64,000 bases of DNA, taken from assembly GCF_009730915.1 (NCBI RefSeq), contig NC_052477.1, positions 26,492,578 through 26,556,577 on the forward strand, in the 5' to 3' direction. Below the pieces are notes generated by a model. That model did no database searches. It was not told where the DNA came from and was given only the letters and a program-made list of their open reading frames with translations. Source of the stretch: Dioscorea cayenensis subsp. rotundata. Taxonomy: Eukaryota; Streptophyta; Magnoliopsida; Dioscoreales; Dioscoreaceae. A program made the translations under genes and the position numbers. Shown one piece after another: positions 49,331 to 62,200 of the stretch. Position 1 is the stretch's first letter, and the number at the start of each line of letters is the position of its first letter.

Positions 49331-52300
49331 TAATAAATAAAAAAATAATGATAATTAAAAGAAAGGAATATGTCATCATTTGCTATCACGAAGAGCATAA
49401 CAAAATTCTTAACTTTTATACCAAATTATTATATTTTATGTGGGTTTGGCTGAGAGTTGAATGAGATGTTGTTACTAACAGGGTCTACACCATATATAAT
49501 ATTATTTTTTAAATTGGTAACAAAACAATATCTTAAACATCCAGATTTGTCTTCTCTAAATAATATTAGATATTTAAGATTTATAATTAAGATGCATTAT
49601 TCAGTCCAAGTTGGTAATTTACAATTATTATCTTTGATGTGATAAGCTTCACAGGTACCATAAAAAAATCATTTTAGTCATTCTCTCTTTCTCTTTGCAT
49701 GTGAGAAGGATCTTTGCAAAGCTATCTACATAACCAATCGAGTTTGTAATGTTTGTGAGACCATGAAACAATATTGGTACCAATTACATTATCATGTCAC
49801 ATCAATCAAATTAATAGTTTCATATTCTATTAATTACAATCCTATAAATTTTTTTCTTTTATCATTTATGTTTATAAGAAAACTGTGTAGAAAAAAAAAT
49901 AAATGTTTTTTATTAAGAAATATTATTTGAGTATGTTTAATTATCTAAATTGAGTTTGAATAAGATTAATTGGTTAACTTGAATTTTACTGATTTACATG
50001 TCCTATGATTTTATATAAACAATAGTAGATGTTGTGATATATCACCGACCTTTTCAATGTTGAAGAGTTATTGAATTTGGTGCTTGTTTCTTTAAAACAG
50101 TTATAAACTTCTTCTTCCGATTTTCAAACATAATTAATAACCTTAATCAATCTAAGACAGAGCTATACTGTACTACATCCATCATTTCTGAACCCACTTT
50201 AAATCAAAAAAGTTTTTAATGAATTCCAACTCCGATCCAAATCATTGTCCCACAAACTCAACCAACAAAAATTATCACAAAAACTCACACCAAACAATCA
50301 TTGGCCTCCAACAACCCTCATGCACATACAGTAACTCAACCCATTCCTCATCAACCCTAACAAGTGAAACTAATCACACTAGATCCCAATAAACATATAT
50401 CAAAGCAAATTAAATTCAGTGAAGAGATTGAAATGAAATGGCATGCATGCATGGTCACATGCACGTGGAGTTTCTATTCATTGCCGTTGTTGATTGAGTA
50501 CATATCTGTATATTGTCTTCAAGTAGATCAAATATGTGGCTAAAACAAGACCACATAGCACCATGAGACACTCAAGTACCATTATCTAATTAAGCTCCTT
50601 CCAAGATCCAAATACAACCACTACCTTATCTCAATGTCTTTTTAATTTTTTAATTTTTTTTAATATATGCATTGCACATCAAGGGGCATAGAATCCAACA
50701 ATCACAGAATAACTATTCTTCAATGATGCATTCATGCATCTTGATCTAATTTGCATTATATAAAGCAAGTTTAAGGAGTGGATTGAATAGAATTATATAT
50801 GGGACATGGGACTTTGAATGATGGGTCATGAATGCATGGAAATTAAATGTGTGTGTTGTGTTGTGGTTAGGGATGGGCCACCATGCATGTCACTTGGAGT
50901 TAGTAATTTTCTTTGTCAGAGTGGTGTTCCTTATGGATTGTGGGACATGCCCTTGCATATGCCTCCTTGGATAAGACACCTATCTTCCTCTATTTTGTTC
51001 ATGAAAGTTATCAATGGCCCTTTGAAAAATTCTTATTTTTTTTTATAATTTTTAAAATTTTTATTACTTTAGACGCCATATTTGACATTTGAGTATTTTG
51101 ATATATATTCTTAATTATCGCTGAATTAGTGAAATTACTACTTAAATGTCCATGATATTGATTAGTTTCTCTTACCTTGATAGCCATAATATTTTTTTAA
51201 TTATAAAATAAAATAATAAAGCCACATTAAGGGCATACACATGTGACGAATTAATATCTCAATCCATCTGTACTCTCACTTTGTATTAGGTGAGGTTCGA
51301 GTTCTCCTCTTCGGTAAAGACACAAATATGATCTTATACAAAAAGTCTGATGTCAATAGACTAAGAAATTGTTGACAACTACTTAATTCAAGAATGGAAT
51401 TGAAGCTATATATTGAGATTACTCCAAGAACTATATGATTTATTTTAGTTTTTTATTTTAAAAATTTATAGTAAAAATTTTTAAATTGATAAAAATAGTT
51501 ATATACTAATGAATTATGGGATGCAAAATTTATTATTACTTTGATGTACGTGTTTTTAATGATTTTCTAAAGGTCCACAATAAGTATTAAAAGTACACGA
51601 TATATAATTAATATATTTACATATTTACAATTTGAATGATAATTTAGTCTTTATTATAATTATCCAATCTTTATTTTATTTTTTTTAACCACTTTAAAAG
51701 CCTATAATGAAATAGAAACATAGATCTATTTATTAAGAAAAAAATTACTGTTAAGACGGGTATTCCAATTATGTCACATCTCTTGATTAATATAAATTTA
51801 AGTTTATTGTTTAAATTAAAATACGAATTAGTCACAAATCCTAAAAAGAATATATATATATATATATATATAAAAGTAAAGTTGATAAATTATTAATTTA
51901 TTAAATAGGAAAAAACAAAACAAATAAATAAAAAAATACTACCAACAACGAGATCACAGGTCCATAAGAGGACGAGACCACGTAACAAAAAAAAATAGTG
52001 AAAAAAAGAAATTTTGTAAAGTATCTTGTGATTTACCTCTTTATCAATTAGGAATTTATGGTTATAGTTATAATAATTTAGTACCTTGATATTTATACTT
52101 TTTGTAAAAACAGTGTCAGAATTCTTAATTCTGTTAATTTAAACTTGAATTTACTTTTTTGCTTTTATTTATATTACTAAAACACGTACTAACTAAGAAC
52201 TATTCAACTCTACCTCCAACTATAATTTAAATGGTTTTTAAATACTATGCAAATCGACATGAATGGTTATTATGAGTACATATTTTAATAATATAAATAA

Positions 52301-52544
52301 AGACAAAAAAATAAATTCATGTCTATTTTTTTTTACATGTTAGTAAAAATTAACGGAGTTAAGCATTTTAATATTTTTTTTACAAACGGTTTAGACTACA
52401 AGATAATGTTAAAACTCAAACCATAAGTCCTGAATTAATAAACAGAAAAACCATAAAATAATTTGGCAAAATTTCCAAAAACAACACAGCAGAGACTAGA
52501 AGGCAGTCACCAAAAGTAATGCTTTCCATAAAAAAAAACTTACA
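49331..52544. other. AT-rich intergenic region
   Basis: Long AT-rich DNA with a SINE-like repeat (minus strand, 51257-51362) and a (TA)n run near 51851-51872. The short ORF at 50818-51048 has no recognisable feature. No gene was seen. Confidence 0.45.
51257..51362 (-). repeat. tRNA-derived SINE-like repeat, copy 3 (inverted)
   Basis: The reverse complement reads GTCTATTGACATCAGACT (box-A-like), ACCGAAGAGGAGAACTCGAA (box-B-like) and CCTAATACAAAGTGAGAGTA. It parallels copy 1 at 42650-42790. Confidence 0.45.
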
Positions 52545-52775
52545 AACAAGCGAGAATATATTTAACACCTACGCTCATTTCTTATCCATCCATATTTCCC
52601 AGTCAATGGGCTTGGTTGGACTTAGGCTAATGCAAGCCTTAGCGCTAAGAGCTAACTAAAGACAACATTCCTTACTCTTAACACAATTCCAAATAATGTG
52701 ATCTATAGTTTACACATCTAAACCATAAAATGGGCAATTCATTTGAGGACCAACACTGAAGCTATAAAGATAAGC
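52545..52775 (-). pseudogene. LINE 3'-end relic (zf-RVT region)
   Basis: The minus strand reads CPFYGLDV*TIDHIIWNCVKSK and, further on, WEIWMDKK. These resemble the CPFC...TTNHSIWRC...SK and IWLERNAR segments of the two LINEs in this window. Stops are present. It lies just downstream of the stop codon of the SEC14 gene and may be included in its 3' UTR. Confidence 0.55.
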
Positions 52776-52967
52776 AAATGTTGGACTACTGCCATGGAAT
52801 TAATAGCCTCCTCATGAAAATTATCCTGCTAATTAATTTCCTGTCTGAATTTAATTCCCAGTATAACAAAATAACAAATAGATGATAACCATCATGTTGC
52901 ATTTAATTATCCTGTTAATTTTCCAGATTAACTCATAATCTGCATACAAACTGAAACTTTTTAACTT

Positions 52968-54337
52968 TTAAGATTTCACAACAGCAGTAAAACCAACTCC
53001 ATTCTTGTCCTCTTTGATCTCATTTTCTGAAACCAATTCCTTCTGTTCTGCAGTTTTTGGTGATGAACTGTCACCAGAATCATCCTCTGAAGAAGTCTCA
53101 GACTGAGTTTCAGAAATTGAAAACTGTGATTCCTGCAGAACAACAGATCTAGACACTAATTGTCCTTCTTGTGATTTCAGCAATGCTTGCATCTTCATAT
53201 CATCCTCTTTCATCCTTTCACTGAATTCAGCTAAACTAAAACCGACCGAATTCCTCCCTCCGAATGCAGTTTCAAGTACATTCATGTCGAAGACCTCCGT
53301 CATTATCTTCTGGCTCTCAGTAACATCAGAATACACAAACTTAACTTTCTTGTATGTCTTAGACTCAAGAAATGGCTTAACTACCTGCATTCAATTGTAT
53401 CAAGACACTAGTACTAATAGTATCACAGCCATTAATTCAATCTTCGACAATTAAGCAACATACCTTCCAAAAAGATTCAAAGATTTTTGGAGGATTGTAG
53501 AGAATAGCAAGACCAAGTCTTTCAGGGTAATAATCCTGTAAAATATGTGCTGTTTCGCGCGTGACTTTCAATGATACACCACCCATTGTCCAACCTTGAA
53601 AATCAATGAGCCAAACCATTTGTTCTTGATCATCTGCCAAGTTTAAAATAGCATGCTCCATACTGTAAACCAAGTATCTGATTTGTCCCTTTGTCGACTT
53701 TGTGTTCTGTCACATTCACACAAGGAATAGTTTGTGTTTGATATATTAGGATACTAAAATTGCCTCGATTCCTAGTAGTTTGTGAAGTTTCAGTGTATTT
53801 GCAACCTGACTGAGTGAATGATCGTCTTACCTGAAATCCTGGTCTCATTACGAGAACTGGCCTTCCATATTTATCAAGGTAGTTAGCTCTGTATATTTTC
53901 CCGGTCTCCGCTTCATGAGCTATATCTTCCTAATAATTTATCATATTAAACACATGTTAGCCGAGCTCGATTCAACTTAAAAACTGAATTTCTTTTACAT
54001 GCATACCCATTTAATTGTTTCTGGTTTGTACTGCAGTCTCCATTTGAGTGTGTCTTGAAGCATTTTGCATGCTTTTTCAGTTTGCCAATTTCTTGCTCTA
54101 AGATACCTTGATATCGAAGAATCTGAGCAGAAATTCGGCAGTTGATCTGCCAATGGACCCACTAACTTTCGAACCTCATTGATCTGAATACATTGAATCA
54201 TAACAAATCATGCAAACATAACACAAAGAAAGACAAGCTTTTTATCTGTTTAAAATCTTTATGCTCACCTTTGCTTGCTGCTCTTCAACGGACAAGGTTA
54301 CCTCTGCACCATTAGATCTTGATTTCCTTAAAGGCAT
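52968..54337 (-). CDS. SEC14-like (CRAL-TRIO) phosphatidylinositol-transfer-family protein, 5 coding exons
   Basis: Exons on the minus strand are 54337-54269, 54183-54007, 53929-53831, 53706-53464 and 53384-52968. All junctions are GT-AG and in frame, giving 334 residues. Residues 24-82 form the CRAL-TRIO N-terminal helical part (DSSISRYLRARNWQTEKACKML). Residues about 83-235 form the lipid-binding CRAL-TRIO domain (YLDKYGRPVLVMRPGFQ, MVWLIDFQGWTMGGVS, ILQDYYPERLGLAILYNPP). The last 80 residues are acidic and Ser-rich. Family members bind or exchange phosphatidylinositol and other lipids and act in membrane trafficking or signalling. The start MPLRKSRSN is the only Met in exon 1. No defect was seen. 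Confidence 0.92.
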
Positions 54338-54371
54338 TCTCAAATAATCTATCGAACTTCTCAGTTATCTG

Positions 54372-54880
54372 CAAACATATAATTAAATTGAAAATGAAAA
54401 AGTTGCTGAATTTTATGAAGCTACATCTTCTTCAGTTATTCATCTCTTCAGAATTTCTTAAGGCAAAAGGATCACTCAATTCCTTAATTCTAAAACAGAA
54501 CAATGCTGGTACCAGTTCCTAAACTCTAACCGGAATTTTACTCTACATCAAGCAACTAAAATTCTAATACATATAATCTGCATTAAATCAAACATTGGTA
54601 AACAAATAGCATCTATATTAATTAATTGCATACATAGAAAATACATTCTGAATTTCATGAATCAAGTAAATAATGTGATGATTTATTGGTGAAACAACAC
54701 AATATGTAATGTTCAAATGATGAATGAATAGAGAAATAGAAAGGATTCAATGAAAGGGAAAAAAAAAAAACCTTATATAAACTACATAACTTTAAAACTA
54801 GTCCATGAAAAAAAAAATACCTGAAATTCAAGAAAAAAATAAAAAACTCAAATGAAAGAAGGAGAAGAAGAAGACATACC
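54372..54880 (-). other. Probable 5' UTR intron of the SEC14-like gene
   Basis: On the minus strand a donor AACTTG|GTATGT (about 54880) and an acceptor TTTGCAG|ATAACTGAG (about 54371) bracket an AT-rich segment just before the coding start. The segment encodes nothing. The call rests on splice-site sequence only. Confidence 0.4.
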
Positions 54881-54883
54881 AAG

Positions 54884-55500
54884 TTCTGTTATATATATAT
54901 ATATTCCCCTGAGTGATTAAAGGATAATGTTAAATAGGATCTTGAGCAAGTGAATTTTTCATAAGGAAAAAATGAAAATGTGAATGTGGATTAGGTGAGC
55001 CAAGACTTGGAAAGGTAGCAGGCGTGTTTGAATGGCAGTTGGTCTTTGTTGAATACCAAAATTTTTTTTTTGCAAATATACCCCTGCAAAACTACTAATG
55101 AGTAAATAAATTGTTTATATGTAATTTAGCTTCGAAGTTTAGAATATGTATAATTGCAAGGTTTGGCAAGCGTATATATGAATAACAGCACCCTGAGTAA
55201 ATAAAGCAAGTCTTTTCTCTGGAATGCGCTGACTTCTTCTTCGTTGATATAAAATTAGGATCAAATCATAACAAAGTGCTGTTGGTCAAACAAGGCATAT
55301 AGAAGGCCCCTTCGGTCTATGTCTTCGCTTTAAAATTTAAAGATTAACTTGGATTAGTTAGATAATTAGATTTAAATGGCGTGATTAGTAATTTATAATT
55401 ATCATATGTGTTTATATGTGTATGTGTTATCATGTTTTTATGTTTATTTTATCTAATTTATTTTGTTATCATACAGATTTATCATTTACTTATATATCTT
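54884..55500. other. SEC14-like promoter region
   Basis: A TATATATATATAT run near 54890-54903 could mark the core promoter. The rest is AT-rich intergenic DNA without recognisable genes. Confidence 0.4.
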
Positions 55501-55502
55501 TA

Positions 55503-56451
55503 GGGTCCGTTTAGTGGATAGAATAAGATATGGACAAATATGATATAAGGACTAGATACGAGTAGGAAAAAATGTGAGCATGATAAGCTATATGATGCGC
55601 ACCGGATAAACCATCAGATAGGATTTTGTTATCCTATTTTATGTTTGAAGTGGATCGGATAATGACATAATATGATATGAATGATATGTAAATAGATATA
55701 ATTACCATTTATAATATAGTTATATGTCCTTTTTTAAAATAGATTTTTTTTTAATTTTTTCTTAATGATTTATTTATCGGTATATTTTAAATTTTAAAAA
55801 AATAAATAACCTATAAATAATGTCCACAAATATATAGATTGCAATATCACCAACTTAAAAATATTGTAGTTCATACCAATTTTTTTTTCGAGAAAATCAT
55901 ATACAAAGTCATCAACATGGCATAAAGCTAGAGTAACAAACTCATTAATGGAAAATAAATAGATCACATTAAAATCATTTGAAAAAAAATTCATTGGACT
56001 AGATAAACTAAAAATAAGACATGATTAAAAAAGAGATTTAGATGAAAAATAATCTGCTCAAACATGAGATCAACGGAAAACACTTTAACCACTCTAAATG
56101 GGTAAAATCCTACTTAAATAGTGAAATTAGTGTATTATCTAGTTGTTGACAAGTTTTTTTGTCCTAAGCATCATGTTTAAAAGATCAAAAGAAGATATAC
56201 AATGAAATCCTAGTAAAGGGAGAGTAACCAAATAATATGACAAAAAAGTAATTTATTTTTTTATCATGTCCTTCCCGTTTCTATCCTGACTCCCCCCATA
56301 GGATTCATTATCATAGGACCGGCATGATAAAGTGGGCCAATAGAATAAGACTATCATATCCTATTGGCACACCAAACAAATTAAGGATAATAGCAGGATA
56401 GGATAGTATATCATATTCTATCGTTCTTATCATGTCCACCAAACGGGCCCA
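55503..56451. mobile_element. MITE-like element A (GGGTCCGTTTAGTGGA ends)
   Basis: The left end GGGTCCGTTTAGTGGAT is matched inversely by ATGTCCACCAAACGGGCCC at the right end (about 56432-56450). Inside the ends, repeated words such as GATAGGAT, ATCATATCC and TATCATG occur in both orientations. There is no coding region. The end type (GGGYCCGTTTGGTGGA) is common in plant non-autonomous DNA elements. Confidence 0.65.
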
Positions 56452-56455
56452 AAGT

Positions 56456-57108
56456 CATTTGGTGGATAGGATAAAAACGATAAAATATGAGATGAGGCAA
56501 CAGGATATTATAGTCATATCGCATTAAGTCACTTTATCTTACTAATCATGATAACTAATACTATTGGGAGATAGTGATGCAAGTGGGGAAATTCCCCCCA
56601 CTCACTTCCAAGCGGGATCCCCGCCGGATCGAGGAATCCCTACTAACCAAAATTTTTTTCTCTAATTACACACATGTAACACATCATATATGAAATTAAA
56701 AAAAAATAAACAAAATATTCCTTAAAATAAGTATTATTTAATGTATGAAAAAAAAACAAACTAATGAAGTAATTGATGGTATGAAGAATTGAAGAAGGAG
56801 AACTGCGGAAGTTGGAAATTCATAAGAGATTTCTACTTACAAGTTGATATTTCAATAAAGTTGATAATTAATTAATTTAGTCTTAATTTTAATATAACAT
56901 ATTTATCTATAATAGGAAATAAAAAAAGTTTTGATTAAAATTTTTATAACAATTTTTCATATAATTATCTCCAAATATTGTATTGGAGTAACACTAATTT
57001 TTATTAAAAATCTAAAAAATTAAAATTTTTAAAACCAAAATATTTGGTCATTATAATATTATATCAATATTGAATTTTTTTAATAAATAAAATTAATTGT
57101 ATGAGTTA

Positions 57109-57140
<32 letters not shown>

Positions 57141-57945
57141 TTAATTTAAAAATTGGGGAATCCTTTTCGCGGGGATTCCCCATAGGTATCCCCGTAGGGA
57201 GCGAGGCGGGGAATGGGGCGGGGAATATATTCCCCGCCTCGCCCAGCGGGTTGGGGAAGGGTTTTCCCCCATTCCCCGCCCCATGAGGGTTTTATTTCGG
57301 GGAATCCCCGCCCCGTCGGGGCGGGTCTCTGTGGGGAATGGGAATTCTCCGCCCACTTGCATTCCTATTATGAGAGTCAGGATAGAAAATGGTAGGATAT
57401 AATAAAAAAATTAATTTTTTTTTCCTTTTTTATGTGGTTTCTTTTCCTCCTAGGGTTTTATTATATCCCTTTGATTTTTAAACACAAGGCTTAAGACAAA
57501 AAGCTTGTCAACAAACACCAATTTTACTATTTTAAATAGGTCTTCTTGCATCCGGTTAAAAGGTTTCTCTGTCGATCTCATGCGTAAACAGATTGTTTTT
57601 CATCTAAATCACTTGTATGATCATATCTTATTTTAAATTTCTCTAGTAGGATGTTTTTTTTTTCTAATTAATTTTGATGTGATCTATTTATTTTGCTACA
57701 TATATGGATTATGAATTATTTTAAAGGGAAATTTTGTCTATTTACATACAATTCATATTTTTAGCATGTCATTATCTGGTCAACTTCAAATATAAAATAG
57801 GATAATAAAATACTTTCCAATGCTTATCTGGTACTCATCAAACATATGATAAAATATGTGCTTATCATGGCCATATCCATTCCGACTCCTATCCAGTCCT
57901 CAAATCCTATATGCCCATATCCTATCATGTCCACCAAGCGGTCCC
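56456..57945. mobile_element. Related MITE-like element B, split by element C
   Basis: It begins near CATTTGGTGGATAGGATAAA and ends GTCCACCAAGCGGTCCCTTA. Its right end is also a good inverse match to the left end of element A: AGGGACCGCTTGGTGGAC against AGGGTCCGTTTAGTGGAT. A and B could therefore also be read as one larger composite element. Element C lies inside it. Confidence 0.5.
56578..57364. mobile_element. MITE-like element C with GC-rich ends (GGGGATTCCCC-rich)
   Basis: The left end ATGCAAGTGGGGAAATTCCC is inverted at the right end as GGGAATTCTCCGCCCACTTG plus CAT. Inside the right end, palindromic GGGGAATCCCCGCC-like words repeat at 57170-57345, while the middle is AT-rich with a (TA)n run (about 57115-57140). 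ORFs in the GC-rich part are by-products. Confidence 0.6.
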
Positions 57946-57986
57946 TTAATATACATATATATATATATAGAGAGAGAGAAAGAGAG

Positions 57987-58174
57987 GACCAGTAATCTAG
58001 GGACGTCCCACAACAACCATTAGATCATCATCAAACGGTTGTTGTTTTATTATAAATATAACTCCAGATGTGGGGTTAGCATCACTAACCCTACTTCTGG
58101 GGTTAGTAATGAAACAACAGCCGTTAGATCACCATCTAACGGTTGTTGTGGTGACGTCCCCAGAAAACATATTG

Positions 58175-58211
<37 letters not shown>

Positions 58212-58252
58212 TATTATATTTTCGGGCCCTTAATATATATATATATATATAT
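57987..58252. mobile_element. Foldback MITE, first tandem copy
   Basis: From 57987 (ACCAGTAATCTAGGGACGTC) to about 58170 the sequence is a palindrome-like hairpin. CAACAACCATTAGATCATCA at the left pairs with ACCATCTAACGGTTGTTGTG at the right, and GGGACGTC with GACGTCCCC. It is followed by a (TA)n run and TTATATTATATTTTCGGG. The whole unit recurs at 58253. Confidence 0.7.
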
Positions 58253-58470
58253 AGGACCGGTAATCTAGAGACGTCCCATAACAACCATTAGATCATCATC
58301 TAGATTGTTGTTTTATTATAATTATAACCCCAGATGTGGGGTTAGCATGACTAATCCTACTTCCGGGGTTAGTAATCAAATAACCGTTAGATCACCATCT
58401 AATAGCTGCTGTGGAGACGTCCCCAGAAAACATATTATCATATATATAGCTATATTATATTTTTGGGATA
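58253..58470. mobile_element. Foldback MITE, second tandem copy
   Basis: The same unit starts at GACCGGTAATCTAGAGACGTCC, with the same hairpin arms, the same central CCCAGATGTGGGGTTAGCAT and the same tail (ATATTATATTTTTGGG). It is slightly diverged. A third, weaker copy may lie at about 58480-58700. Confidence 0.7.
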
Positions 58471-58703
58471 TTAACTTACTAGTTAAAATCTAGTGACGTT
58501 TGATGGCAGTTGTTAAATTACGATCTAACTACTTCTATTTGTAGAGATGATGTGCATAATTTAATCACTGCTAGTTACTATGTTACATGGTCAGATATTA
58601 TTAAGCACTGTGATATATTGTTAACCCATGTTATGTACTATACACAAATAGATAGTGGTCATTAGATGATTTTAAATCTATAGATGTCCCAAAAAGACAA
58701 GTG

Positions 58704-58706
<3 letters not shown>

Positions 58707-58751
<45 letters not shown>
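58707..58751. repeat. (AT)22 microsatellite
   Basis: A 45-bp AT run between two MITEs. Confidence 0.95.
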
Positions 58752-58752
<1 letters not shown>

Positions 58753-58753
58753 C

Positions 58754-59222
58754 GATGCTGTTTTTACCGAATAGATTTCAGAATATAATTTCCAAATGAG
58801 GTGGATGCCAACTTGTCATCCACATTATCATCCATATCATTATTTTTTATATAAACTTCAAAACCGTAAAAATCCTTAAATTCTTAAAATTTAAAAAAAA
58901 TAAATATAAACCATATCTAAAATCCTAAATCCAAATACTACAAAATCTAAAATCCTAAAACTTAAGCCCTAAACCTTAAACAATAAACCACGGGGTTTGT
59001 GATTTACACTTGGGTTTAGAGAGGTAGTTTTAGGTTTATTATTTATGATTGAAATGGTTAAATTTTGGATTTAGATAATATAGAGAAATTATTTTTTAAA
59101 AAAAAAAAAGAAAAAAAGAAAAGATAAGGATAGAATGACATGATACTGACTTGGATGCCAACCTGGCATCCACGTCATTTGGAAAATCTATTTGAAAAAT
59201 TTATTCCGTAAAAATATCATTA
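58754..59222. mobile_element. MITE with about 70-bp terminal inverted repeats
   Basis: The left end contains GATGCTGTTTTTACCGAATA, TTTCCAAATGAGGTGGATGC and CAACTTGTCATCCACA. The right end carries the inverse: TGGATGCCAACCTGGCATCC, ACGTCATTTGGAAAATCTAT and TTCCGTAAAAATATCATT. The middle is AT-rich without coding sequence. Confidence 0.75.
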
Positions 59223-62200
59223 TTCATATATGTATGTATGTATATATATATATATATATATAGTGTGATAATGAAATTTGGATTATTGTTTCTTTTGTCA
59301 TAAAAAAAAAAAAGAAAATGTTCATTTTATAGGGAATTACCCGGATTTAATATTGTTTCCCCTTTTATATATCATGGTAGTTGATGTAACTAGTTAAGTA
59401 GGACATTTAAGTCAAACACTAAAAAAATGAACAAATATAATATTTGTTATGAACGCTTAATTTTGCAGATTAGTTGCCATTCATTTAAAAATTTTGGAGC
59501 TACAAGCTTATCCATATGTGGAAAAAATAATATCTATTATTTATTATAGAAGAATATTTGTATAATTTCGTATTTCAAAGTTGCCCGAGAAATAACAGCT
59601 CATTAAAACAACTTAAAAGCTTCGGTAATGAGCTACCATCCATCACATACTCCTGAAAAATGAAGCTCATGTCTTTGATAGAAAAAAAAAAAATTGTCAT
59701 CATTCATTATTAAAAAAATCATAAAATTGTGAGATAAATGGCAACTTATTAAAATTAAACAAATATATTTTCCTAATGAGTTACCATGGATCGGATCACA
59801 CAACCTTAGATATTATTCTATATTACTTCGAAAATGTCTATTACTTTAATAATTTTTTTATTAACCATGGTTACTCTCTAATATAATTAATATATAATTC
59901 TACTTTTATATATTAGAATTAAATTTTCCTATTGTGTGTTGTGTTAAAATTTCTTATATACTCAATAAATTTAAAACAGATCAACCTTGTATAATAACTT
60001 ACTATAATTTGTTGGTCAAAATAATACTAAAAGCTTTGAGTAAAAACTATTTTCATTATTAAAATATATCAAAATGTTTTCGATAATTATAATATTTTAG
60101 TAAAATTTATTTTCAATTAACTTATTTGATAGCAATGGTAGAAAAGCAAATTATTTTGAATTTTTTTGTGGTATATAACTACACAAGAGGCCCAGCCCAA
60201 AGAAGAAGCTTAACTCCATTGCTCAACAACCAGCCCAATCCATTCTGCAAACATTAGTGAACATTTTTAGTCTGAGAGTTTATTTTTATTAATTAAAATA
60301 TTATATTTGTTCAATACTTTATTCTAAAATCTAAAAATAAAAATCATGTTTAATGAACAATATTTTCATAAATAAAAAAATAGCTTGAATTATTTCCTGA
60401 ACATTACCATTCTTTTTTTTTTTTATTTATGTATCTATTTGTGTAATCTTCACATTCATCACTGAGTGATGTTACATGATTTTATTAGTCTTTTAAGTAC
60501 ATTCATCTGTTTTTATGTAATTTTGTTATTGTATTTTTTATATTGAAAATTTGTTATTTTAGGTTTAAATTGGTATGCTATTTTATAAATTTTTTCAATT
60601 AAAATTGTAGTTTATTTAAAATAAAAAAAATTAAATAAATAAAACTTGCAATTAACTTAGTCTATGTTGTACACATATATGGCCAACATTAAGTTACACT
60701 AAGGGTTAAATAATTCATCACCATGCAAAGAGTCGGAGGTTCAATTCCCACCAATACATGATAAGCAATGCCCCCTGTGTGCACGAACAGTGTGGGGTTC
60801 TCCATACATATGATAAAAGCACATGATATATACACAAATCACAAATGAATGTGACGTTAGGTTATCTATAAAAATCATTGTAATTTATATATTGATGGAA
60901 AGAGCCATCTTGATTTATTGAATCTCATTTTGAAGGTATTATCAAGCTTCAATTACACTTTCAATTAGTAGCAGCCAGCGAGACGTGAGTAAGCAACACT
61001 ACTTGATGTTATATATGGATTGAGATATGAGACTAGGCTTAGCATGATTGGACCAAGAGCTTTCAAAGGACAAGGTCATGTCCTCCAAATGAGGGAATGA
61101 CCAGTGTGACAGGTTTTCTTTTCTTTTTTCTTTTTTTCTTTATATATATATATATATATATCTTGATAAAATGGAATTCCCTTAAATAGACATTTCACCC
61201 ATTATTGCTTTTTAAAGGAAAAAAAAAACTTCCTTAAAAATATAAGTTTAGGATATTTATCAGTGAATGTGCATTTTTTTTTAACTCGTCTATACAGATT
61301 TAATTTTTTAAATTAAAAAATAGTCTAAAATTAAAATAAAAAATCATTTAATCTTGCTGCCCAAAATGGATAGAGACATAGATTACTCATAATAATTTTA
61401 CTCTAAATAAATCCATTAATTCTTAGCCTGGGTTATCACAGCATAATAAGTTATGAATTTTTCTCAATTTGTTTGATATTCAAATTCTACTTTTTTCAGC
61501 TCAATCATACTATCATACTCTTAGTAGACTAAGTGAATTGTTGTAGCTTTCTCTCAATTCATTTGTGTCCATGTTTTTTTTTATACTTTTCTTTTTTACC
61601 ATTTTTTATTTAATAAACTTGGTTTATTATATATATATATATATAAAATCATCCCTACAATTAAAGTATTTGATATTTTTTTCAATCTTAACTATGGTTT
61701 ATTCAAAATTTTCAAAAATAAATAAATAACTAAATAAGAGAAAAGGGACAAACAAAATCTACCAAACTCTCACACTCCCCATGACAAAAAAAATTAATGA
61801 ATATAACAATATATCAATTTCTACTCCTATTTTCCATATATATATAAAGTATATATGAAGTATGCAAATTTGTAAATAAGGCAGATAGTTAGATGGGGTG
61901 AGTGTAGCAATGGGGCCTAGTGGTACACAAAGGATGGAGGAGCAACAAGTTGTTGCCTTTGTTGGTTGAGAAGGTCTCTCTTCCTCTCCACATCAAAGTT
62001 AGGTTTGCGTAGAGAATCTTTCATTCTTTTGCCTTCTCCAATCACTGCTCTCCATCCCTCCCTCCCCCCAACCTTTTGTTCTTATCCTTTTCATTTCCTC
62101 CTATTTTTAACATCCATTCTAAAAATATTTTTAATCCTATAAATATTGTATACATATATTTATATAAATAATGTTGTAATTGTCAAAGTCTAAGTTTAAT

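Noticed and set aside
57141-57395. Pro/Gly-rich ORFs on both strands
   Set aside because: They come from the palindromic GGGGATTCCCC repeats of a MITE-like element.
60705-60840. tRNA gene
   Set aside because: It has a box-B-like stretch only; acceptor and anticodon stems do not form by eye.
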